A stretch of DNA of 64,000 nucleotides from Biscogniauxia marginata (lineage: Eukaryota; Ascomycota; Sordariomycetes; Xylariales; Xylariaceae), in the NCBI GenBank assembly GCA_022695795.1, contig MU404056.1, positions 496,001-560,000 of the forward strand, written 5' to 3'. Positions 12,618 through 22,995 of this stretch are shown piece by piece. Both the position numbers and the translations under genes were made by a program. The stretch's first letter is position 1. The number at the start of each line of letters is the position of its first letter. The notes under the pieces were generated by a model that saw nothing but the letters and a program-made list of their open reading frames with translations, was not told the DNA's origin and did no database searches.

Positions 12618-14513
12618 TCATATCACAACACCTCTCTTCGCCCACCCGTTTTTGCCTTTCCAAGCCCAGAGCACCATGAGCACACCTAGCCAAACAGAAA
12701 CAGTCATGGCCCAAAACGTGGAAGAGTAGCACTTCTTGCCATAACAGAAGACGTTGTCCTCGTTACCGGCTCCGTCTGTCACCGAGGGGGAGTCACGAGC
12801 ACCGGCTTGGTAAACCGCGGAGTAGACTGAGATCAAAGTTAATAATTACCTGTAGCAGGAGAACTTGGAGGTACTTGGGATTAAAAGACATGTCTTAGGG
12901 GAGAAGAGACCGTTGAGAAACGATGGCTTTTTAACATGAACTACAAAGGGTAAAGATGACGCTGAAAGTATTAACTTACTGAGGCCCCACATCACAGAGC
13001 CGAGGGCGGGCGTGAGGGCAACTATTCCGAAGTTCGTCCCAAAATTCTCAACTCCCCAGATCATCGTGATGATGATCGGAGTCAAACTGAAGACTGCGCC
13101 GTATCCAGCTCCAACCGAGCCGGAGACTACCCAAAATCTGCCTCCATGCTCTTGTACTGCGCCTGACGCTAGTACGAGTGTGCCAATCGAGAGTATAATA
13201 GCTGCTACAATGAAAAGGATTATACGAGAAATAGAGAACTTCTGTCGTAGAAGTGGAAGAGAGGATGGGCCCCCCAACTGGGCATGTTGGCTGTGTGGGG
13301 TAGGTGACAGGAGATCACTCAATGACGCAGCAAGCAATCGGGCCACCGTACTTACAGTGGCCATGATGGACACATGAGTTGCCGCCGAAGTAGGTTGGGA
13401 TCTCGTAGTTGGCGAGTAGAGCGTTCCGATGACAGTTCCGAGGTTATTCATGAAAGCCTCACCCGGACCGATGATAAGCCAGAAGCCAATAGCAAACCAC
13501 CACATTGTAGGGTCTGACAAGAACCTCCTTGTCTCGGCATTTAGTAGCCAGACTTTCTTGAGTCTGGCATTATCGTCATCATCGTCTTTGGACGGGTCAA
13601 GGATGCTAGCATCCTCGTCGTCAGCTACGGTCTGACTAATAGTACCGTAACTTCGACTTGATCGCCGGCGAAAGAACTCGCTTCCCTCGAGCAGACCGCT
13701 TCTCTCTAGCTCCTCCACAGCTTCGTCAATGAGGTCCTCCTCGTTTACAATTCGCAGCGTGAAGGCACCGATGAGCCCGACGACAGCTAGTAAAATAGAA
13801 AGGAACAAGAAGAAATGAAACACATTCACGTCGCCTTTGCTTCCGTCAGGCTGTCTTTCGTAGAGTATCCGGCTTCCAAACTGGCTCAGCAACATGCCGC
13901 TAAAGCCGAAGGCTGCGATGGGAGCAACGAGCATCAGGCCACGATATTTGCCCTTGCCAAAGTTCTTAGCGCACGTAGTAATTGCGCTCAGGTACATGGC
14001 TGCGGTGCCAACACCGATGGCAACAAAGGCGAATACCATCGGTGGAAATGTCGTGCTACTCCCCTTCGATCCATCGCTTACCCCTGTCACGCCCTTATGA
14101 TATAAGCCGGCAGCGAGCCCGTAACCGCCTCCAAGCAAAAACGAAGAGAAGAGGGAGAGCGGACCCGGACCAACGCGGTCGCACATATAACCGATTACGG
14201 GCACTGGAATGTACATGGATATGCTCATAGCACTTGCAATGCCGTTGATCTGAAGCTGCGTGTAGTGCAATCGTGACTGGAAGAGGTGACCGTAGAGGGA
14301 GAAGACGGTGATGGAGCCGGCGCAGAGGGCACCTAAAATGGAAGATACGAAGGCGACGGAACGGAGGGCGCGGGCTTTGCGCCGGAGGCTCGGACTCGGG
14401 GAGACATGGCTTATAGAGCTTCGCGAGCTTGGAGAGCCCAAGGTGGAAGTGGACGGCGAGCATAGAAGCGGTGCGAGCGACCGGTTCGGATCGGGAGGGT
14501 ATTGGCTTGCCAT
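12618..14513 (-). CDS. MFS transporter, MCH1-like (monocarboxylate transporter homologue)
   Basis: A 580-residue polytopic membrane protein from exons 12980-14513 and 12618-12826, with a 153-bp intron spliced in phase 1 (GTAAGT donor, TCTCAG acceptor), restoring MWGLIYSAVYQ across the junction. About 12 hydrophobic helices: the first begins near residue 50 after a Ser/Pro-rich cytosolic tail, and a long acidic loop (residues about 258-315, with a run of Asp) separates the halves. Text such as SLYGHLFQSRLHYTQLQINGIAS and PVIGYMCDRVGPGPLS matches the MCH1/nodulin-like MFS group. Yeast Mch1 resembles monocarboxylate carriers but has not been shown to transport them, so the substrate is unknown. 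The predicted tail ends in a lysine-rich segment after the last helix. It is divergent from the F-box gene across the minisatellite. Confidence 0.88.
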
Positions 14514-14790
14514 GGCTGGTCACCGAGCATGAGCTCCTATCACGTAATAGTATGAACAAGGAGAGATGGACACATCGGATGTCACTTCAATGGATGAAGA
14601 GAGGATTTGAAGCAAGGGGTGGTGCAATAACTTTGAACTATGAAGGATGATAGCAAGCAGACATGGCACCTCGGTGCGGAATGGTCGATGGTTTCAGGTC
14701 ATCTCTGACGTGATCAGGGAAAGGGAACGCAGTCGCGTTGACTGGTTACGTCTTATTATGAGCTGGTCAAGTGCCCACAGCAAGGGATCC

Positions 14791-15010
14791 ATAGATTTAT
14801 GTCTANNNNNNNNNNNNNNNNNNNNNNNNNNNNNNNNNNNNNNNNNNNNNNNNNNNNNNNNNNNNNNNNNNNNNNNNNNNNNNNNNNNNNNNNNNNNNNN
14901 NNCTAATGGATTTATGTCTAATGGATTTATGTCTAATGGATTTATGTCTAATGGATTTATGTCTAATGGATTTATGTCTAATGGATTTATGTCTAATGGA
15001 TTTATGTCTA
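14791..15010 (+). repeat. 15-bp minisatellite interrupted by an assembly gap
   Basis: The unit ATGGATTTATGTCTA occurs seven times without a mismatch at 14906-15010, with a partial unit (CTA) at 14903-14905. Left of the gap, 14791-14805 is a one-base variant (ATAGATTTATGTCTA), so the array runs through the gap. The true copy number is unknown. The unit is a multiple of three and open in several frames, but no gene signature flanks it, so coding use is not supported. Confidence 0.95.
14806..14902. other. Assembly gap (97 N)
   Basis: 97 undetermined bases inside the minisatellite. The repeat probably defeated assembly; the real length may differ. Confidence 0.99.
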
Positions 15011-15387
15011 ATGTGCATCATGGTGGGTCCTTGGTCGTCTCCAGCTGTCTGGTCTGCACCGCGCTTAGATGCATATTGGCAGATCGGTTTTAGGAAATGC
15101 TGTACACCTGTGTCATCCCGTACCTACCTATCTATGTACCTAATCGTGCTTACCCAGGCCCTACAGCCCCTTCAACATGGTAGCCCTATTACCTAATCAA
15201 TAAATGTCTTACGGGCGGCCTGACTAGCTTGACATTTCGTACAACTCCACCTCGGTTTCGACTTGGTACTTCTGGAGATCTACAACTACACTGTTCAATT
15301 CATCGTCACTACTACCAGTGATCGGAATTATACCTAATCTCCCTGGTCTTATTGGCATGCGTTAACGGACCCTGCAATTTTCTGATA

Positions 15388-16861
15388 ATGGATCTTGCAC
15401 GACTGTCTCGATACGGGAATGAGGTCGACCCTGGCCCCTACGGTCGCTTCGAAAGTCTGCACCGATTCGTCTCTGATGGTACCATCTCCCGCGACGAGAT
15501 CCGGTATCTGAAGATACTTCTATCTAGATTCACCACAGATATCCTCGGCGAGTTACCCGTCGAGCTTGTTAAGCAAATCATTTTGTACTTGGAACCAAAG
15601 CATTTCGCAACTTGCCTTGCTGTGTCAAAGGGGTGGCGCCGCACATTCCTATCCTCCCCTATTATCAGCGCTGCGGCAAGACACTACTGGCCTTACCTTG
15701 TTCAAATGTCGTGGAAAGGGCTGGTTACTGAGGATGCTTTCCTACACATGCTCCATCGAACGGGATGGGGATATTACAGACGAGCACAATCACGCCTCTC
15801 TGGATTATTTGAACGCGACAATCCCTTACTTGTAGAGTTTTCCCCAGTCGATCACAGCCATATGTATGTTACGCTTAATTTGAACGAGCAGCTATCTATG
15901 GCAGATGGTCTCCCGCTATTATCGTATGTCACTCAATCTCTAAAATACTCCCATGGCCGACTAGCCTGGACTCCAGGGGAACATACTATAGTAGTTTACA
16001 ATTTGTGGACAAAGACACATAAGATCTTCACAGCACCGTGTGGTCTCATTGCTGGTCCAAAGGTCAAGATTGAGGCACTCGGATCAAGACTTATAGTCGG
16101 TTCTGTAGACCGTCTTCTGTGAGTATACTTGAGTTCTGCGCCGGCTGGTGATTGATGTGTCGCTGAGACTAGTCTTTAGGGTTGCCTGGGATCATACTAC
16201 CAGTCAATATCGAGAAAAGAAACTACCGGGTCCCATCAAACACTGCACAGTAGTGGATTGTAATGCTGCTATTGCTCTTTTTAGCGGTGATGTCTTCGTC
16301 TGGGAGTTTGGGGGTAAACTCAGCACAATCCCAACGACTCCTTTGATTACTCAACTGGACCTTGATACGGCATCTGCTAATTCCTGGAGGTCTAATCTCC
16401 GAGCCATCGCCGATCCCTATTGTAGCAGCAAACTATGGTTAGCTTCATGTTGTCCCTATACTATCGATACCAAGCCCGTCCTGAGGCGGACAGTCCACGA
16501 ATTCAGGAATGGCGACTTAGTAATGTCCCATGTCTTCGACTTACCAGCACCGAGTCGTTTTCCTGGTCTTAGAATAATCAACCAGCAGTTCCATATTCAG
16601 TATCTTGCGGATGGAAATAACGTTATCGCCTTCCGCAACAACTCTTACCATGGATTTGAGCATGAGCCTGCTAGCGTCGCTTTTTTCGATTTGTATAGTA
16701 AGGAGTTTACCCACAGGATACTCGAAGGCGAAAATATGTGTGAGTTCCTGCGTCGAAGTGACCCATCTCTTCCATGCGACCTGGATTTCCAAGCACAAAT
16801 GCGTGGTTATGTAAAGGGGTTTATTAGTATCTGCAGTTTCCAGCCTGGGGTTACGTTTTGA
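15388..16861 (+). CDS. F-box protein
   Basis: A 470-residue protein from exons 15388-16118 and 16180-16861, with a 61-bp intron spliced in phase 2 (GTGAGT donor, TTTAG acceptor). The F-box is at residues 51-92 (ILGELPVELVKQIILYLEP, then CLAVSKGWRRTFLSSP). F-box proteins bind Skp1 and recruit substrates to SCF ubiquitin ligases. The C-terminal 370 residues contain beta-strand-rich text with recurring tryptophans (WTPGEHTIVVYNLWT, VFVWEFGG) that could form a propeller-like substrate domain, but no clear WD or LRR repeat is seen. The ATG at 15388 is the first in the frame; the frame is also open upstream, without an ATG. Substrate unknown. Confidence 0.9.
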
Positions 16862-18478
16862 AGATATGCCAAACAAGACAAGCGAGGCTACTCCTTTCCA
16901 TCAAATCTAATGATGCTAGTCTCGGGTAAGTGTATTGAACTGGGGTTGGTTTATTTCCGACTTTGTGTGCCTACCCGGTTATATACATTGACACGACTTG
17001 GTGGCATGCCTCTTTGAGCAGGGTCTATCTCGACCGGCATCGCTAGTATGGCATTTAGAACTCTAATCTGGAAGTTGTATTAGGGATTCCGTCCATTTCA
17101 ACGTCAACCAAGGACATGAATCAAGCACTTGGTAGGAATTCGTGGCCTATACTTTTCAACTTCGAGTTTCATCCTCTTGCCAGACCTCCCAGTTGAACTT
17201 TCCACATATGGCATCCATTCCGATGCTTGGTTCTTTCAATCCTAATCCCGGAGGCCGAAGATATCCAACTAGGGGGTTGCCGCTACCCTAACCTCCAGGA
17301 AGAGCCGCGGTACAAAGCTTACGGAGAATACGGATTATCTGATCACGAGGATGGATAATAATTCCTTGATTATTTCGAAAGCACAACCGCCCGGTATCAC
17401 ATTAATATACGGGTAGCTGGGGTTTGTAGGCTTGTTGACTTAGAGATGGCCAGCTTACCCCTCTTCACCTTTTTACGCCGCCTGAGGGATAAACCCACGA
17501 GATGCAGATCTGTGTCACCTCATGCGGAGGCTGCAGAGCCAGAGTTCATCCGGTAGGAACTCATTGCTCAACATAATTTTCGAGTAGATACAAGTACTAA
17601 TTTCGACTAGAACCAAGGTCCTGGATTGTTTCACTCCTTGCTTATCTCTTCTCTCGTGTTTTCTGGCCGGCCTTGTTATAAATTGGGTTGCTGAGATCAG
17701 TCGACTCTCTTCTTTCGAAGCGTAAAGAAGCAAATGGTAAATCAGGTTCTCCGGACGGAACAAGATCGCCTAGCCGAAGTACTGCTAGGCTGACTGCGTG
17801 TTTGTGTCTTAATCACATGTCAACAACTCCAAATTTTCGCCAAGGCATGTCTCCGAGGATGCTAAAGACCTTTTACGAAAATAAACAACAGGATTTATAC
17901 AAGTACGAAAAGCATGCTCACTTTGGACTTGGTGGCATCCATTGATCACCAATCATCGTCTTACACTAGACGCAAAGTATCTCTAATCCGAGTGTGAACT
18001 CGAAACTTGCTACATGGCTCCGGCTTTATTCCTAATCAGGCCCGCAAAACCGAGAGTATAGACGAACGTCTAGTTTTGAGCTCGACAAGTAGATTATGAT
18101 GAGTAGTTTTCTTGCCCAGAAAGGGGAAATAATGCTTGCTGACGTGGGGAAATCGGAGTTGCGGGGAGACCGGGGACTATACGTCCGTAAGTTACCCCCT
18201 GCTACCCCGCAATGAAGATGTCCATGCAGCTTTGCCAAGCTTGCCGCTAGGAATGATGGTTGGCAGCTAGTCTCAAGCCACCACGACGATATTCCGAGTG
18301 ACGTGACGCTGTCATTGGTTAGGGTTCGCTGATATATTATCAAAATACCTACCAACGTTCCAGTGTCCCCTTCCACAAATCTCAACACGACATTCCAAAC
18401 ATCAATCACCGCCATTTCATCCACCAGTCCCGCCTCACCCATCAGCTTTCCACATCATCCGGGTTCCTTCACACCATC

Positions 18479-18568
18479 ATGGAGGGATACCTGGCATCAG
18501 CAATGGCTAAGCCCTCGAGATTTTCCCTGGTCGTTCTACGTGACCAGACTGGTTGCGGAAACTCCTAG
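18479..18568 (+). other. Short ORF behind a promoter-like sequence; possible remnant or non-coding transcript
   Basis: A 29-codon ORF (M-E-G-Y-L-A-S-A-M-A...) with ATG at 18479 and TAG at 18566. Upstream are TGACGTGA (18299, CRE-like), ATTGG (18314, inverted CCAAT), a TATATTA around 18333 and a C-rich leader free of other ATGs, the usual order of a fungal promoter. No continuation by splicing was found. It may be a micropeptide, a decayed gene start or a non-coding transcript. Confidence 0.2.
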
Positions 18569-19009
18569 CTTGTGGGGGATCGTCCATGCCTCGGCTCGTT
18601 GCCAGTATCAAGTGATCACATTAGGCCAGGCTTGTCCAGGCACAATACATCCTCGCTGAATGGATACAACCTCAACAGCCATGAACCCGAACTAGTACGG
18701 CATTAGCTCCTTTTTCTGTCTTCTACATCCCTAAGCCTGTTGGCCCGAGAGCGCGAATAGAAGAATTTCCCCGTGGGGACTGGGAAACGAAGTAACGGTG
18801 AACGGCGTCTTAGTTCCTCAAAGTCGAATTTACAAGCCCTATTTTGCTATTTTTGGTAATTCATGCGATTGTGGATCAGCACCCGCGAATCTGCTGCCTT
18901 TGAATTGAGGCAAGTGATCAGCTGGGCGGCTAGGGCAACCTGTTTCAAACACTACAGTCCAGAAGGGAATCAGGATTAGCACAGCTAAGGGGGTAGAAAA
19001 TCAAACATC

Positions 19010-19017
19010 TATAAAAA
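19010..19017 (+). promoter_or_regulatory. Candidate TATA box of the carboxylesterase gene
   Basis: TATAAAAA, 167 bp upstream of the ATG at 19177, in an otherwise unremarkable promoter. Confidence 0.35.
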
Positions 19018-19176
19018 TAAAGCAAGGTCCTAACCGACCTCCCTTTGAAAAGTGAATAATCAGGCGTATTTACCGTGTCTTCCTTCTCAATAGGTCGTGG
19101 CGCGGATCCCCGATTTCCTCTCCGCCGTTGCGTGGATCCACAGTTTCAAGTCTCGGGATACCTTGCTTCCGATACG

Positions 19177-20886
19177 ATGAGGCTCCTTGCTTCTCTACTT
19201 TGGGTTGCCGCACTCCATAGCTTAACCGTAGCCCTTCCGGCAGCGACAAAACCGGTGGATAAGCGGGCAAGCAAAACCTCCGTGGTGACCCCACAAGGCA
19301 CACTCGTGGGATCCGTTCTCGGCAATGTCGAGAACTTCGGGGGCATACCCTTCGCGGAAGCCCCAGTGGGGAATCTGCGGTTGAGGCCGCCTCAGCGACT
19401 CAACTCTTCTCTTGGCACCTTCGATGCGACCGGGCCAGGCCCGTCATGTCCGCAGATGTTCTTCTCTACAGAAGGGGACCTTCTCACATCCGTACTAGGA
19501 TTGTTGATCGACACCCCGCTCTTTCAAGTCGCAACAGGCCAGACGGAGGACTGCTTGACGATGAGAGTCCATCGTCCCGCCGGGACCGCGCCAGATGCGA
19601 AGTTACCTGTGCTCTTCTGGATATTCGGTGGTGGGTTCGAGCTCGGCTCGCCCCTGCTATTCGATGGGGGACCGTTCGTAGCGAACAGCATCCTCCAGAA
19701 CAAGCCAGTGATCTTCGTCTCCGTCAATTACCGGGTTGGTGGGTTTGGATTTTTGGCCGGTAAGGAGATCCTCGCAGATGGTGCGGCGAACCTAGGGCTC
19801 TTAGATCAGCGCATGGGGCTCGAGTGGGTGCAAGATAATATTGCGGCATTTGGGGGAGACCCGGAGAAGGTGACGATATGGGGCGAGTCCGCCGGCGCTA
19901 TCTCCGTCTTCGATCAGATGGCTCTGTATGGGGGCGACATTACGTACAACGGCAAACAGCTTTTCCGCGGAGGCATCATGAACAGCGGGAGCATAGTCCC
20001 TGCTGATCCCACTGATTGTTCCCGCTGCCAGGGTATCTATGACACCGTGGTCAAGGAAGCTAAATGTGCCGAGGCAACCGACACTCTCGCTTGCCTTCGC
20101 GAAGCTGATTACGACACGTTTCTACATGCCGTAAACAGTGTTCCTGGGGTCCTGAGCTACAGCTCACTTGCACTATCCTATCTGCCGAGGCCAGATGGCG
20201 TTGTCCTGACTGAGAGTCCGGAAGTCCTAGCAACTAATGGACAGTATGCGGCAGTCCCTATGATCATCGGAGATCAAGAAGATGAAGGAACCCTCTTCAG
20301 CTTGTTTCAGCCCAATATCACTACCCAGGACAAGCTCGTGGACTACCTCGGGACGGTACTCTTCGCCAATGCCGACAGAGAAGACCTTGTCACGCTTGTT
20401 AACACGTACGAGCCGGACCCGGCGGCGGGTAGTCCTTTCCGCACTGGTATCCTAAACAACCCATACCCAGAATTTAAGCGCCTGGCGGCCATACTCGGCG
20501 ACCTCGTCTTCACGCTAACGCGACGGGTCTTCCTCGACATCACGCTGGCCGCCCACCCGGACGTGCCCGCGTGGTCGTACCTCGCGTCCTACGACTACGG
20601 CACCCCGATCCTAGGCACCTTCCACGGCTCGGACCTCCTGCAGGTGTTCTACGGCGTGCTGCCCAACTACGCGAGCCGCACCATCCACAGCTACTACCTC
20701 TCGTTCGTGTACAACGGGGACCCCAACGACGAGGACGCCGCCGGCGACATCCCGGAGTGGCCGCAGTGGAAGGACGACAGGCAGCTGATGCAGTTCTTCA
20801 GCGACAGGGCCAGCCTGCTCGCGGATGATTTCCGGCAGGACAGCTGCGACTGGATTGCGGCCCACGTCGACAACTTGCACGTATGA
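19177..20886 (+). CDS. Secreted type-B carboxylesterase/lipase
   Basis: A 569-residue single-exon alpha/beta hydrolase of the type-B carboxylesterase/lipase family, acting on ester bonds outside the cell. The signal peptide is MRLLASLLWVAALHSLTVALP, followed by a Lys-Arg (residues 29-30) that could be a Kex2 site. Family landmarks in order: FGGIPFAEAPVGNLRLRPPQ, the EDCLTMRV signature, the oxyanion loop IFGGGFELGS, and the nucleophile Ser238 in WGESAGAIS. The acidic residue is probably Glu370 in EDEGTLFS and the histidine is His483 in TFHGSDLLQVFYG. Length fits fungal secreted lipases/cholinesterase-like enzymes. The frame is open for 34 codons before the ATG, but the ATG gives the signal peptide. 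The last 400 bp are markedly more GC-rich than the first half. Substrate (triacylglycerol, sterol ester, xenobiotic) cannot be decided. Confidence 0.93.
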   Translation: MRLLASLLWVAALHSLTVALPAATKPVDKRASKTSVVTPQGTLVGSVLGNVENFGGIPFAEAPVGNLRLRPPQRLNSSLGTFDATGPGPSCPQMFFSTEGDLLTSVLGLLIDTPLFQVATGQTEDCLTMRVHRPAGTAPDAKLPVLFWIFGGGFELGSPLLFDGGPFVANSILQNKPVIFVSVNYRVGGFGFLAGKEILADGAANLGLLDQRMGLEWVQDNIAAFGGDPEKVTIWGESAGAISVFDQMALYGGDITYNGKQLFRGGIMNSGSIVPADPTDCSRCQGIYDTVVKEAKCAEATDTLACLREADYDTFLHAVNSVPGVLSYSSLALSYLPRPDGVVLTESPEVLATNGQYAAVPMIIGDQEDEGTLFSLFQPNITTQDKLVDYLGTVLFANADREDLVTLVNTYEPDPAAGSPFRTGILNNPYPEFKRLAAILGDLVFTLTRRVFLDITLAAHPDVPAWSYLASYDYGTPILGTFHGSDLLQVFYGVLPNYASRTIHSYYLSFVYNGDPNDEDAAGDIPEWPQWKDDRQLMQFFSDRASLLADDFRQDSCDWIAAHVDNLHV

Positions 20887-22995
20887 TGATTGGTATGTAT
20901 CATGAGGTTAGGTCTTTCTTTTTTCCTCGGTAGGATTCTTAGGCAGACGTTTAAAGTCTTGGAGAGAGAGTGACCGTTGGCATGTCCCGTTTTCGGGCCC
21001 GAATTGTATATAGCGTGGGGTCAGGGAGCTAGGGCGACTGTCTTGGGGAAAAAAGGCGTTTTATTTATAGTAATGCCTCGCTTCTCGCGTCCCAACAGAC
21101 TAAGCGTTTTTGACTAATAAAACTTCAATTTCCCTCCTTCCTATCTTAGGGGGCCATAACTGGATTGCTCACTATCGTCTAGCCTTTGATTAACACTTTT
21201 TCTTTCTCGTGATCTTGGTTGATTGATTCCTTTGCACAATTCCTATAGGATGAAACATTGTCCGTGATGAAACTTTTAAAATTTTTTTTTAATGTTCATG
21301 AAGCTTCCTCTTGTGAAGTGTATAGCGTTAGGTAATCAGCGTCTACACTGATAGAGGGCGGGGAGCTCCCCTACGGGGAAACCTCGCACTTTACTACTCT
21401 TGGGCATAACTGGAATTATCGCGTGATTCTGTGCCCATCGCTCACGAATGAGTACCGGAAGAGGTCCACTTGAACGCGAAATTGATGGACTGACTACATA
21501 ACACAGGGGGTTGAATATTTATGAATATCTACATATTTAAGTACCAAAGGCACCGCTCCGCTCTTTCCAACATGAAAAGGCGGAAATCTACCAAACTTTT
21601 AGTTTATACTTATTTCTATAAAAAGCCTTACATAATGTTGTTGCGGAGGCTTCAATAAGATAAGCCGTCGAGGAGAGCGAACGCACGGTACCCGTCAGTG
21701 GAGCGATGTGCACATAAGAAAATGCAAAATAGGCAAAGACTTACCTACTTTACCCGGTCAGTGAACTGAGCCACATGGCAAACGTAGGTACCAAACTTCT
21801 GGGTTTCTACTGAGTACAGGTTAGGGCTGTTATGGTCACCGCTATATCTAGACAGAGCCAATCAAACCCCATTCTAGAAGTGGACTCTATTAGAGAATGC
21901 TACACAAGCGCAGGCGAGTTCCTATACCAAGACACAGCAACCCGGAAGGCAGGCGTCTATAGTCGGTATATTTAGCTACGACATAGCTACGCCAACCTTA
22001 CGGCATTCAGCACGTGGATACCAGGGTAGGATTGTAGGATTACCGTGTCATCGGATCCTGGATGAAAACGGATCTCTAATCTCTAGGTACCGACATATGA
22101 AGATATTACTTCATTACGTATCTGCCTATCGAGTCCTGAACTCAATGTTCCTGCCAGTCAGAACACCGTCCCGCTCCAATCTGTCCGAAAGGCAGGGGGT
22201 GTCATCAAAGACCGGACGATAAGTCTATAATAAACATCTTAACTAGATCCAGTACATATAGCCCCCCTGAATATAGCACATAACTACCACTTAACTTATA
22301 CGTTACCTTCCGCTGTTATGAAGCCTCTATAGTAGTATAGGTATTTGAATGGAATATAAACGTACGGAGGATGGCCTTTTTGTTTAATGACTAAAGTAAC
22401 ACAACTAGGTAGGTATTGTTTTGGACTGGATATACTAGGTAGTAAACGCGCTGGTTGAGTGGGCCAGGCTTATCAATAAGACCGTTAAGGTTACTTAATA
22501 TAAGCTTTCAAGGTCTTCCTGAGTTCTTAAGATTGAGGATGGCCCCATTCTGTCTCGGCGGCTGCAGAGGCGGCCGCACCTATCCACATAACTATATTCA
22601 AATCGCAAACCATCAGATACGGAGGAAGGGGACGGCGAACGACGACTGCCCTCATCCTTTATATGGAGATATGTGGAGACGGTTGTGGTATCTCCGCCAT
22701 GTCAGCCGCACCGAACCTCACGGCGGGCGATGCCAAACAGGGCACATACCGTACCTTGCGCACCAACTACGTAGTCAGGGCCAGTGGGCCTCTTCAATAT
22801 AACATATATTTAGGATACGACGTAGGTATATATTTCGCTGCCTAGATCACATGCTGGGTGGACTATCGGCCGAACATTTGTCATCTAACGGTTGACACAA
22901 ATTTTTTTTGGAGTGACACTAAGTTGAGTTATGTTTACTTAGACGCCGCAATAGAACTGCACTTTCACGCGAGGTTGAGTCGAGAACCTCAGCAT
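20887..22995. other. Intergenic, 2.1 kb
   Basis: No gene supported. A perfect palindrome GGGGAGCTCCCC lies at 21360-21371. The remainder is AT-rich with many TA steps; the region 22500-22860 is more GC-rich and probably belongs to the leader of the Clr5 gene. Confidence 0.4.

Larger units (their letters stand above)
14514..15387. other. Divergent intergenic region with minisatellite and gap
   Basis: Promoter space between the MCH1-like gene (leftward) and the F-box gene (rightward). It is dominated by the 15-bp tandem repeat at 14791-15010 and the 97-base gap. About 380 bp of unique sequence remain before the F-box ATG, ending in a C/T- and A/C-rich leader. Confidence 0.7.
16862..19176. other. 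Intergenic, 2.3 kb, with a promoter-like block
   Basis: No gene family recognised. Most of the span is unremarkable; 18299-18568 looks like a promoter with a very short ORF (listed separately), and the last 170 bp form the promoter of the carboxylesterase. Confidence 0.45.

Noticed and set aside
14903..15010. CRISPR-like array
   Set aside because: Units are contiguous with no spacers, and the genome is eukaryotic; it is a simple minisatellite.
14906..15196. Repeat-encoded polypeptide from the minisatellite (five-residue units)
   Set aside because: Any 15-bp array of this kind is open in several frames; there is no flanking gene structure and the gap hides most of the array.
15352..15387. 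Earlier start for the F-box protein
   Set aside because: The frame is open but its first codon is TTG; the first ATG is at 15388 and leaves the F-box intact.
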